DNA of 8,292 nucleotides from CAZHHH01 sp052400685 (GCA_052400685.1 JBQTGJ010000036.1); one strand, 5' to 3'. Counted from the stretch's first letter, positions 1-6,468 are shown. The notes: generated by a model not told the origin, from the letters alone. A program made the numbers and translations.

Positions 1-165
1 GGATGCAAGCCCATTTTTTGTTACGCTTATTTTTATCATCGAATTACGCGAATTAACACGAATTAAACGGATTTTTTATTCCCCGCCACATTGCGCGCAG
101 GCGGTTCCCCCTCAAGGGGGTTAGGGGGCATGCGTAGGCGGTTTTGAAAAAATCAGAAAGGAAGG
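1..165 (+). repeat. Composite repeat, copy A (module 2 only, cut by window edge)
   Basis: This is the first of nine copies of a non-coding block called module 2 here. In order it has a T6 tract followed by GTTACG, three AATT motifs about 9-10 bp apart (from position 40), a GC-rich stretch (TTGCGCGCAGGCGG), the hairpin CCCCCTCAAGGGGG at 107-120, and GGGGGCATGCGT. The first 25 bases are identical to 781-805, so the same junction that starts copy D starts this copy. The hairpin-rich module 1 is missing here, and the array probably continues to the left of the window. No open reading frame of credible composition covers it. Confidence 0.85.
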
Positions 166-483
166 TTTGATTTGCCCTTTCAGGGCGCTGATTTGGTCGG
201 TTTAAGTTTACCCAAGGCGTTGCCATTGGGCTGAATTTAGTTGGGCTTTCAGCCCGAAAAATAATGACCTATTTGCATCTGCCTATTAATGTGTCAGCAA
301 GAAAGTACCATTTTTTGTTACGTTCATTTTTGTCAGCGAATTACGCGAATTAACCCGAATAAAACGGATTCATAGTGCCATGGCCACATCGCGCGCAGGC
401 GGTTCCCCCTCAAGGGGGTCAGGGGGCATGCGTGAGGGGATTTGAAAATGTTGGAAAATACAACAACCAATAAGTATGTAAGT
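166..483 (+). repeat. Composite repeat, copy B (modules 1 + 2, 318 bp)
   Basis: This is a full-length unit. Module 1 (about 166-305) has three hairpins: GCCCTTTCAGGGC at 174-186, CCCAAGGCGTTGCCATTGGG at 211-230 and GGGCTTTCAGCCC at 243-255, followed by a conserved linker ending in TGTGTCAGCAAGAAAG. Module 2 follows with T-tracts, AATT motifs at 339 and 348 plus a third degenerate one at 358, and CCCCCTCAAGGGGG at 405-418. The unit ends in an A-rich CAACAACCAAT junction. The next copy begins exactly 318 bp later. The conserved stems and the lack of a conserved reading frame point to a structured repeat rather than a gene. Confidence 0.9.
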
Positions 484-780
484 ATTGATTTACCCTTTCA
501 GGGTGCTAATTAGGTCGATGTTTTTCTACCCAAGGCGTTGCCATTGGGCTGAATTTAGTTGGGCTTTCAGCCCGAAAAACAATGACCTATTTGCATTTGC
601 CTATTAATGTGTCAGCAAGAAAGTACCATTTTTTGTTATGTTCATTTTTATCAACGAATTACGCGAATTAACACGAATTAAACGGATTTTTTGTGCCATG
701 GCCACATCGCGCACAGGCGGTTCCCCCTCAAGGGGGTCAGGGGGCATGCGTAGGCGGTTTTGTAAATATATCAACCATCA
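484..780 (+). repeat. Composite repeat, copy C (modules 1 + 2)
   Basis: This is the second full unit of the left block. Hairpin 1 reads ACCCTTTCAGGGT at 492-504: compared with copy B both ends of the stem have changed (G to A and C to T), so pairing is kept. Hairpin 2 lies at 529-548, hairpin 3 at 561-573 and the module 2 hairpin at 723-736. It ends at AACCATCA, directly joined to the GGATGCAAGC that starts copy D. Confidence 0.9.
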
Positions 781-955
781 GGATGCAAGCCCATTTTTTG
801 TTACGTTCATTTTTATCAGCGAATTACGCGAATTAACCCGAATTAAACGGATTCTTAGTGCCATGGCCACATTGCGCACAGGCGGTTCCCCCTCAAGGGG
901 GTTAGGGGCATGCGTGAGGCGGTTTATAAATATCGAAAATCCAACAACCAATCCC
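781..955 (+). repeat. Composite repeat, copy D (module 2 only)
   Basis: This module 2 copy lacks module 1 and starts with the same GGATGCAAGCCC junction as copy A. It carries AATT motifs from about 821 and CCCCCTCAAGGGGG at 888-901, and ends with CCAACAACCAAT. It stops about 15 bp beyond the stop codon of the transporter gene, so the repeat is packed directly against a gene 3' end. No T-tract follows the stem in the orientation of the transporter transcript, so it is not a typical intrinsic terminator for that gene. Confidence 0.85.
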
Positions 956-969
956 CATATCTTTTTAAC

Positions 970-2175
970 TCAAATTCTTTTCTGGTCGGGCCTCTTGAGG
1001 CTGCGAATAAAAAGAGCAATAAAAGCAGAGCTGGTAACCATAAAGACCGCGCCGGTGATGATCAGCGCCTGGTTCAGATCCAGTTGGTCAGACAGCCATC
1101 CAAAAAATGGCGCTATGATGGCAAAGAAAGCACGAATAATGAGACTGCGGATAGAGAGCACCGTTGCCCGTACTTCGGACGGCGCAATCACATTCACCAA
1201 ATTTTTGAGCACCGGCGTTGCAATACCCCGTGTGGCATAAAAAATGATCAGGACGGCAATCAACCAAAAGGAAGTGGTGCTGAGTCCGGCTGCGATGAAA
1301 CCGCCGGTTATTAAAAATGTCATGATTATTGTAAGCACCCGTAGTGACAGTTTTCTTTCCAGCCGATAGGCCCAAAGTGTGATAATGCCGACCAGTAAAT
1401 TTAAAAAAGTAGCTGTGGCGCCAATGTATATCTCCGAAAATCCAAAGGCATGCAGTTGCAACTGATAAACCCAGGCCATGGTGAGTGTGGCAGTGCCTAT
1501 AATTGACGAGTAAATTAATGCCCATCGTAACTCTTTATTTATGACCATGGCATATTTTACGATTGCCAAAATATCTTTAAACCCGGGTTTTAAGCGGTGA
1601 CGCGCGAAGCCGGGCTCTACCAGCGTAAAGGCTGCCGGCACGGCCACAAAGGCGATGCCTGTTTGCCAGATAAAGGGCGTGCGCAGCGATATCTCGGCCA
1701 AAGCACCGCCGGCAATGGCGCCCAGCGATTCGGCAAAGTTGCCGATGGAAAGGGTCCGCCCTTCGTATTTGGTATATTGATGTTGCTGTCCGCCTTGTTT
1801 AAGGGAGTCGAAGAGCATGGCCGAGTCGGCACCTGAGATAAGACTTTGTCCAATGCCCAGCGTTATTTCCGCCGCCATAAACCACAGATAACCTGTCCCC
1901 ACTGAGTAAAGCATAAAACCCAACGTCCCCAGAATACTTCCCAACACCAGCGTGCTTTTACGCCCCAGCACATCGGCCAGGTAACCCGAAGGAATCTCAA
2001 AAATGACGATGGCGATGGAATAGATGGCTTTTAAACGGAATGCTTGTTCGTTGCTGAAGCCCATGTCTTTGTAAAACAGCATCAGAATAGGCATGGTGAG
2101 CATAAACCATTTGGCTGTTTTGATGAGGTATAAGCGCGGTATATTTCGTTCGACAGACGGGGTGAAAAAGTTCAT
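970..2175 (-). CDS. Major facilitator superfamily (MFS) transporter
   Basis: The 401-residue product is a full-length inner-membrane secondary transporter, probably proton-coupled, with unknown substrate. About twelve hydrophobic segments can be read (roughly residues 12-34, 49-69, 76-93, 97-115, 143-163, 166-187, 215-237, 247-270, 279-299, 302-320, 338-362 and 368-391). MFS motif A is clear in the first cytoplasmic loop (GYLADVLGRKSTL, residues 64-76), with a weaker echo in the second half (GWLSDQL, about 359-365). The stretch SGADSAMLFDSL (114-125) and the polar loop after it, then a central loop rich in Arg/Lys (190-201), fit the usual 6+6 layout. The tail is basic (RSLKRPDQKR), as expected for the cytoplasmic side. 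Start ATG at 2175-2173, stop TGA at 972-970. No clear promoter was found in the roughly 115 bp before it. Repeats of one family and orientation flank it on both sides. A drug-efflux role is possible but cannot be assigned from sequence alone. Confidence 0.92.
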   Translation of the reverse strand: MNFFTPSVERNIPRLYLIKTAKWFMLTMPILMLFYKDMGFSNEQAFRLKAIYSIAIVIFEIPSGYLADVLGRKSTLVLGSILGTLGFMLYSVGTGYLWFMAAEITLGIGQSLISGADSAMLFDSLKQGGQQHQYTKYEGRTLSIGNFAESLGAIAGGALAEISLRTPFIWQTGIAFVAVPAAFTLVEPGFARHRLKPGFKDILAIVKYAMVINKELRWALIYSSIIGTATLTMAWVYQLQLHAFGFSEIYIGATATFLNLLVGIITLWAYRLERKLSLRVLTIIMTFLITGGFIAAGLSTTSFWLIAVLIIFYATRGIATPVLKNLVNVIAPSEVRATVLSIRSLIIRAFFAIIAPFFGWLSDQLDLNQALIITGAVFMVTSSAFIALFIRSLKRPDQKRI

Positions 2176-2289
2176 TCATCTTTGGTTTGAAGCCACGAAA
2201 TTACAAAAGTTAGCCTGCAAACAATGACCCTTGCCCGTATTTCCTTTGTGTTTCTGCGAAAACTTCGGTGGCATGGTGCCATCAATTTG
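2176..2289. other. Short spacer between transporter start and repeat block
   Basis: This non-coding stretch should hold the transporter promoter on the minus strand. A loose TAACTTTTG (complement of 2204-2212) resembles the Bacteroidota -7 element but has one extra base and no TTTG at a suitable distance upstream, so no promoter is claimed. A small stem GGCA/TGCC with loop TGG occurs at 2270-2280. Nothing else is recognised. Confidence 0.4.
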
Positions 2290-2461
2290 GTGCAATTTTT
2301 TTGTTACGTCCATTTTTGTCAGCGAATTAACACGAATTATCCCGAATTTTTTTGTGCCCCCGCCACATCGCGCGCAGGCGCTTCCCCCTCAAGGGGGTTA
2401 GGGGGCATGCGCGAGGGTTTAGGAGAGTATTATAAATACGTCAACCAATCAGTAAGGAAAG
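2290..2461 (+). repeat. Composite repeat, copy E (module 2 only)
   Basis: This opens the central repeat block. It is a module 2 copy without module 1: a T7 tract with GTTACG, AATT motifs spaced about 10 bp apart (from 2327), the variant GGCGCTT before the hairpin CCCCCTCAAGGGGG at 2384-2397, and GGGGGCATGCGCGAGGG. Its tail (GGAGAGTATTATAAATACGT, then CAACCAATCAGTAAGGAAAG) is shared exactly with the end of copy F, so this part already belongs to the recently duplicated tandem array. Confidence 0.85.
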
Positions 2462-2779
2462 TTTGATTTGCCCTTTCAGGGCGCTTGTTTTGTTCGATGT
2501 TGGTTTCCCCAAGGCGTTGCCATTGGGCTGAATTTAGTTGGGCTTTCAGCCCGAAAGACAATAACGTATTTGCATCTGCCTATTAATGTGTCAGCAAGAA
2601 AATCCCATTTTTTGTTACGTTTATTTTTGTCATCGAATTACGCAAATTAGTCCGAATTAAACGAATTCTTAGTGCCCCAGCCACATCGCGCGCAGGCGGT
2701 TCCCCCTCAAGGGGGTTAGGGGGCATGCGTGAGGGTTTAGGAGAGTATTATAAATACGTCAACCAATCAGTAAGGAAAG
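2462..2779 (+). repeat. Composite repeat, copy F (modules 1 + 2, 318 bp tandem unit)
   Basis: This is a full unit. Hairpins lie at 2470-2482, 2508-2527, 2540-2552 (module 1) and 2702-2715 (module 2). From its start through the AATTCTTAGTGCC sequence around 2666-2674 it appears identical to copy G. Differences are limited to a few bases before and inside the C5/G5 hairpin region. The 60-codon TTG-initiated frame inside it is also present in copies G and H only because the DNA is duplicated. Confidence 0.92.
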
Positions 2780-3084
2780 TTTGATTTGCCCTTTCAGGGC
2801 GCTTGTTTTGTTCGATGTTGGTTTCCCCAAGGCGTTGCCATTGGGCTGAATTTAGTTGGGCTTTCAGCCCGAAAGACAATAACGTATTTGCATCTGCCTA
2901 TTAATGTGTCAGCAAGAAAATCCCATTTTTTGTTACGTTTATTTTTGTCATCGAATTACGCAAATTAGTCCGAATTAAACGAATTCTTAGTGCCATGGCC
3001 ACATTGCGCGCAGGCGGTTCCCCCTTAAGGGGGTCAGGGGGCATGCGTGAGGGTTTAGGAGAGTATTATAATCAGTAAGGAAAG
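2780..3084 (+). repeat. Composite repeat, copy G (modules 1 + 2)
   Basis: This is the second near-identical tandem unit. Hairpins lie at 2788-2800, 2826-2845, 2858-2870 and 3020-3033. The last one is the perfect palindrome CCCCCTTAAGGGGG. The tail has lost 13 bp (the AATACGTCAACCA segment) compared with copies E and F, so the next unit starts 305 bp on rather than 318. Confidence 0.92.
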
Positions 3085-3402
3085 TTTGATTTGCCCTTTC
3101 AGGGCGCTTGTTTTGTTCGATGTTGGTTTCCCCAAGGCGTTGCCATTGGGCTGAATTTAGTTGGGCTTTCAGCCCGAAAGACAATAACGTATTTGCATCT
3201 GCCTATTAATGTGTCAGCAAGAAAATCCCATTTTTTGTTACGTTTATTTTTGTCATCGAATTACGCGAATTAGTCCGAATTAAACGAATTCTTAGTGCCA
3301 TGGCCACATTGCGTGCAGGCGGTTCCCCCTCAAGGGGGTCAGGGGGCATGCGTGAGGGAATTTAGAAATATTGGATAATACAACAACCAATCAGTATGTA
3401 AG
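3085..3402 (+). repeat. Composite repeat, copy H (modules 1 + 2)
   Basis: This is the third near-identical tandem unit, with hairpins at 3093-3105, 3131-3150, 3163-3175 and 3345-3358. Module 1 matches F and G. The tail instead matches the left block (CAACAACCAATCAGTATGTA), so H looks like a junction between the amplified type and the older type of unit. Confidence 0.9.
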
Positions 3403-3535
3403 CCTTGATTTGTCCTCCATTTTTATCAGCGAATTAACACGAATTAACGCGAATTTTTTATTGCTTCGCCACATTGCGGGTTGGCGGTTCCCCCTCAAGG
3501 GGGTCAGGGGGCATGCGTGAGGGAATTAAATCGAT
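3403..3535 (+). repeat. Composite repeat, copy I (internally deleted)
   Basis: This copy keeps only the first bases of module 1 (TTGATTTGTCC) and then jumps straight into module 2 (CATTTTTATCAGCG), which amounts to an internal deletion of about 150 bp removing all three module 1 hairpins. The AATT motifs and the C5/G5 hairpin at 3490-3503 remain. Confidence 0.8.
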
Positions 3536-3561
3536 TCACAGAAAGCGTTGCAAGGCGAAAT

Positions 3562-3596
3562 GGTTAGGGGGCATGCGTGAGGCGGTTGGAAAATAT
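3562..3596 (+). repeat. Composite repeat remnant J (3' end of module 2)
   Basis: The sequence GGTTAGGGGGCATGCGTGAG and the following CGGTTGGAAAATAT match the 3' end of module 2, best copy D around 900-933. The C5 arm of the hairpin is absent, so this is a terminal fragment close to the topB promoter region. Confidence 0.65.
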
Positions 3597-3640
3597 TTCA
3601 GACTTCACAAGCCTTGAATTTGAACATTTCTTACGGTGCA

Positions 3641-3673
3641 TTTGAATTTTTTAGCTGAGACTAACTATCTTCG
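3641..3673 (+). promoter_or_regulatory. Candidate Bacteroidota promoter for topB
   Basis: TTTG at 3641-3644 and TATCTTCG at 3666-3673 are separated by 21 bp. They match the Bacteroidota sigma factor consensus (TTTG near -33, TAnnTTTG near -7) with one mismatch in the -7 box. Transcription would start near 3680, about 20 bp before the ATG at 3703. It would leave the in-frame GTG at 3673 inside the promoter, which supports the later start. It lies just beyond the last repeat remnant. Confidence 0.4.
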
Positions 3674-3702
3674 TGGATCAGTTAAATGGAACTCAAAAAA
3701 AA

Positions 3703-6066
3703 ATGAAGGTCTGCATTGCCGAAAAACCCAGTGTCGCAAAAGAATTGGCCCAAATACTTGGGGCCACCACCCGAAAAGATGGTTATTATGAAGGTAATGG
3801 CTACCGGGTGACATGGACGTTCGGTCATTTATGCACCCTGAAGGAGCCACACGATTATTTACCCGACTGGAAGCGCTGGTCGCTGGGCACATTGCCCATC
3901 ATACCATCGCGGTTTGGCATTAAGCTGATTAGTGATCAGGGGGTCATCAGGCAATTTCGGGCCATTGAGTCCATTGTGAAAGAGGCAGAGCTCGTCATTA
4001 ACTGTGGTGATGCCGGCCAGGAAGGTGAGGTGATTCAGCGGTGGGTGTTACAAAAAGCCAATTGCAAGTGTCCCGTAAAACGTTTGTGGATTTCTTCGTT
4101 GACCGAAGAGGCCATCCGCGAAGGCTTTAATAAGCTTTACGACGGGTCCGATTTCGACCGTCTGTATGCCGCCGGCAGTGCACGTGCCATTGGCGACTGG
4201 CTGTTGGGCATCAACGCCACACGGTTGTACACTCTGAAATATGGCCAGCAGGGACAGGTGCTGTCCATTGGTCGTGTGCAAACGCCCACACTGGCACTTA
4301 TTGTCGGACGGCAAAAGGAGATTGATAATTTTGTGCCACAGCCATACTGGGAGTTAAAAACGGTTTATAAAGAGGTGGTATTTAACAACTCTGAAGGGCG
4401 TTATACCAATAAGGAAGAGGCCGAAAAAGCCATTGAGGTCATACGTGGTAAAGAGTTTGAAATAACCGGTTTTGAGCGCAAAAAGGGAAGGGAAGCACCG
4501 CCCCGATTATTCGACCTGACATCGCTACAGGTGGAGTGTAACCGTAAATTCAGTCTGTCGGCCGACGATACCCTGAAGACCATTCAGTCGTTGTACGAAA
4601 AGAAGCTGACCACCTATCCGCGTGTCGATACCACTTTTCTGAGTAACGACATGTATCCTAAAATTGAGGGGATCATGAAAGGGTTGAAGCCTTACCAGTC
4701 GTTAACAGCGCCTGTTTTGGCCAAAAAAATCCCCAAATCGAAAAAGGTGTTTGATGACACCAAAGTTACCGATCACCACGCTATTATTCCCACCGGACAA
4801 AATCCTTCTTCATCGCTCAGTCGCGACGAGAAGCTGGTGTTTGATATGGTGACGCGGCGTTTTATTGCGGCGTTTTATCCCGATGCCACTATTAGTACCA
4901 CCACGGTGGAGGGAAAGGTTGAAACGGTGAATTTTAAGGCCACCGGAAAACAGATTCTCGATCCGGGATGGCGTGTGGTGATGAAGATGAGCCAGGGTAA
5001 AAACGACGACAATGTGCTGCCCCAATTTACCAAAGGTGAGCGCGGAAGCCATGAGCCCGATTTGCAGGAGAAGGAGACGCAACCGCCCAAACCATATACC
5101 GAAGCAACGTTGTTGCGTGCCATGGAAACGGCCGGTAAGCAGGTGGACGACGAAGAGTTGCGCGATGCCATGAAAGAAAACGGAATTGGGCGACCTTCCA
5201 CGCGTGCGGCCATCATCGAAACGTTGTTTAAACGTAAATATATCACCCGCAACCGAAAGAGTCTGGCCCCGACCATTACGGGCGTGCAGCTCATTGACAT
5301 CATTCGTCATGACCAGGTGAAATCGGCCGAATTAACCGGTTTGTGGGAGAAGAAATTACGCGAGATTGAAAATGGCACTTACGACCCGGCTGAGTTTATG
5401 AATGAACTGAAGCAGATGGTGTCTGACATTGTTTATGCGGTGCGTCGTGAACCCACTTTACAGATGATTGAGGTGGTGGACGACGAGTCCAAAAAGAAGG
5501 CCGGTGCCGCCGGCACGCAAACTGCCGCCAGCGCCCAGTCGTCCATTAAATGTCCTCGTTGTGGTGAAGGCGTCATGCTCAAAGGGAAGCAGGGGTGGGG
5601 CTGCTCAAGATATAAAGAGGGCTGCCATACGGTGGTGCCATTTACATTTATGGGCAAGCAACTTACCGACAACCAGATGGAGACGCTGCTTCGTAAAAAG
5701 AAAAGTCCGCTGATAAAAGGCTTTGAACAGGCCGGCGAGAAAATGGACGGCGTGCTCATACTCGACGATAATTATCAGCTGCAACTGCAAAAGGAGGAAG
5801 AACCCGAATGGCTTTGTCCTAAATGTAAGGAGGGACTCATCATAAAAGGGCATTCGGCTTATGGCTGCGAGCGTTATGCGCAAGGCTGCAGGGTGGTCAT
5901 CCCCTTCGAATTTATGGGTAAAAAGCTGACTCAGAAACAAATCGGGGATCTCATTCTGAAAGGGAAAACCAACCTGCTGAAAGGTTTTGTGGATGCATCG
6001 GGCAATGCAATAAACGGCCGGTTGACCTGGGACGCCGACTTTAAAGTCGTTATCGAGGCATCCTGA
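3703..6066 (+). CDS. topB: DNA topoisomerase III (type IA)
   Basis: The 787-residue enzyme cuts one DNA strand through a 5'-phosphotyrosine link and passes another strand through, acting in decatenation and in resolving recombination and replication intermediates. The N-terminal TOPRIM domain starts with MKVCIAEKPSVAKEL (catalytic Glu7). The acidic motif is GDAGQEGE (Asp103, Glu107, Glu109). The active-site tyrosine is Tyr305 in TTYPRVDT. Further family motifs are SIGRVQTPTLALIV (188-201), VTDHHAIIPTG (355-365) and GIGRPSTRA (494-502). After an Ala/Lys linker (about 597-614) come two zinc fingers (Cys617/620/634/641 and Cys705/708/722/729), each followed by a topoisomerase C-terminal repeat (PFTFMGKQLT and PFEFMGKKLT). 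ATG at 3703 is preferred over the in-frame GTG at 3673 because family proteins start at this motif and the GTG falls in a likely promoter. The TOPRIM motif lacks the usual second Asp (DxD is DAG). The stop codon lies inside a 14-bp direct repeat. No partner gene is adjacent. Confidence 0.96.
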   Translation: MKVCIAEKPSVAKELAQILGATTRKDGYYEGNGYRVTWTFGHLCTLKEPHDYLPDWKRWSLGTLPIIPSRFGIKLISDQGVIRQFRAIESIVKEAELVINCGDAGQEGEVIQRWVLQKANCKCPVKRLWISSLTEEAIREGFNKLYDGSDFDRLYAAGSARAIGDWLLGINATRLYTLKYGQQGQVLSIGRVQTPTLALIVGRQKEIDNFVPQPYWELKTVYKEVVFNNSEGRYTNKEEAEKAIEVIRGKEFEITGFERKKGREAPPRLFDLTSLQVECNRKFSLSADDTLKTIQSLYEKKLTTYPRVDTTFLSNDMYPKIEGIMKGLKPYQSLTAPVLAKKIPKSKKVFDDTKVTDHHAIIPTGQNPSSSLSRDEKLVFDMVTRRFIAAFYPDATISTTTVEGKVETVNFKATGKQILDPGWRVVMKMSQGKNDDNVLPQFTKGERGSHEPDLQEKETQPPKPYTEATLLRAMETAGKQVDDEELRDAMKENGIGRPSTRAAIIETLFKRKYITRNRKSLAPTITGVQLIDIIRHDQVKSAELTGLWEKKLREIENGTYDPAEFMNELKQMVSDIVYAVRREPTLQMIEVVDDESKKKAGAAGTQTAASAQSSIKCPRCGEGVMLKGKQGWGCSRYKEGCHTVVPFTFMGKQLTDNQMETLLRKKKSPLIKGFEQAGEKMDGVLILDDNYQLQLQKEEEPEWLCPKCKEGLIIKGHSAYGCERYAQGCRVVIPFEFMGKKLTQKQIGDLILKGKTNLLKGFVDASGNAINGRLTWDADFKVVIEAS

Positions 6067-6074
6067 TGTTTGTA
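6061..6074 (+). repeat. 14-bp direct repeat, first copy (at topB stop)
   Basis: TCCTGATGTTTGTA at 6061-6074 is repeated exactly at 6181-6194, 120 bp downstream. The first copy includes the topB stop codon and the second lies between the first two hairpins of the triple-hairpin element. ACGGATTGAT also occurs twice in between (from about 6083 and 6123). This suggests local duplication, or insertion of the element at or near the end of topB. Confidence 0.7.
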
Positions 6075-6166
6075 TTAAGCTTTACGGATTGATGGGGTGC
6101 AATTTTTCTATGTATCATGCGCCACGGATTGATTTGTAAAGCATTTATTCTTTATGCATCCCAGTT

Positions 6167-6234
6167 GGACTCCTCCGGAGTCCTGATGTTTGTAGCCAAT
6201 CATTGGCTACAAACCTTCGACCTCAAAGAGGTCG
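6167..6234 (+). repeat. Triple-hairpin intergenic element
   Basis: Three perfect inverted repeats with 3-nt loops follow one another: GGACTCC-TCC-GGAGTCC at 6167-6183, an 11-bp stem TTTGTAGCCAA/TTGGCTACAAA with loop TCA at 6189-6213, and CGACCTC-AAA-GAGGTCG at 6218-6234. None is followed by a T-tract, so they do not form a standard intrinsic terminator, although the stems could end or stabilise the topB transcript. The architecture (three short-loop hairpins within 70 bp) resembles module 1 of the composite repeat, but the sequence differs. I infer that it is one copy of another dispersed Bacteroidota repeat family. Confidence 0.75.
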
Positions 6235-6451
6235 GACAATTCATAAAATCAATAAAAAACGGTAACCGGGATTTTCAACGTCCCAGTCCAGTCTTCATAT
6301 ACACACAAGCAATTATTATATGTACAAAGCCTCCTTTTTTATTCCGGCATAATGTTATCATTATCGTATGGAAAAAATAAGCCGTTGTGCCGGATAGAAT
6401 ACGTGTAATGATTTAATATTGTCTGTAATCAGAGGTTTGAAGTTGATAAAA
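6235..6451. other. Gene-free AT-rich spacer with one inverted repeat
   Basis: No credible gene is seen. TCCGGCA at 6343-6349 pairs with TGCCGGA at 6388-6394, enclosing a smaller stem ATAATG-TTAT-CATTAT at 6349-6364 that competes for one base. Function is unknown. A low-GC composition begins here and continues through the toxin-antitoxin operon, so the left border of an acquired segment may lie in this spacer. Confidence 0.4.
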
Positions 6452-6468
6452 TTCACTAATTAAGTGAA
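6452..6468 (+). promoter_or_regulatory. Candidate HigA/HigBA operator
   Basis: TTCACT-AATTA-AGTGAA is a 17-bp inverted repeat centred at 6460. It lies about 29 bp upstream of the start of the putative -7 box, where the -33 element would sit. Autoregulation through a palindrome at the promoter is the rule for higBA-type operons, and the second gene encodes the expected helix-turn-helix protein. Binding is inferred. Confidence 0.5.

Noticed and set aside
107..120. C5/G5 hairpin of module 2 as an intrinsic terminator
   Set aside because: The stem is strong, but neither strand has a T-tract directly after it in any copy, so standard rho-independent termination is not supported.
638..1314. Plus-strand frames of 200 and 134 codons
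   Set aside because: They run through repeats C and D and then antisense to the 3' end of the transporter. Composition is Arg/Ser-rich low-complexity with no recognisable domain, and the transporter on the other strand is unambiguous.
2204..2212. Promoter -7 element for the transporter
   Set aside because: TAACTTTTG has one base too many between TA and TTTG, and no TTTG lies at a proper distance upstream on the minus strand.
2468..3273. Three identical 60-codon open frames (2468-2650, 2786-2968, 3091-3273)
   Set aside because: They start with TTG, lie wholly inside the repeat units, and are identical only because the DNA is duplicated. The frame follows the hairpins, and the related copies B and C do not preserve it as a gene.
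3673..3702. Upstream GTG start for topB adding ten residues
   Set aside because: The extra residues (MDQLNGTQKK) do not belong to the TOPRIM fold, the family start MKVCIAEKPS is at 3703, and the GTG overlaps the likely -7 promoter box.
4810..5310. Minus-strand frames of 166 and 142 codons within topB
   Set aside because: They are antisense shadows of a clearly conserved enzyme and show no domain of their own.
6117..6380. Plus-strand 87-codon frame after topB
   Set aside because: It crosses all three perfect hairpins and an inverted repeat, has no domain or ribosome-binding site, and is best explained by the non-coding element.
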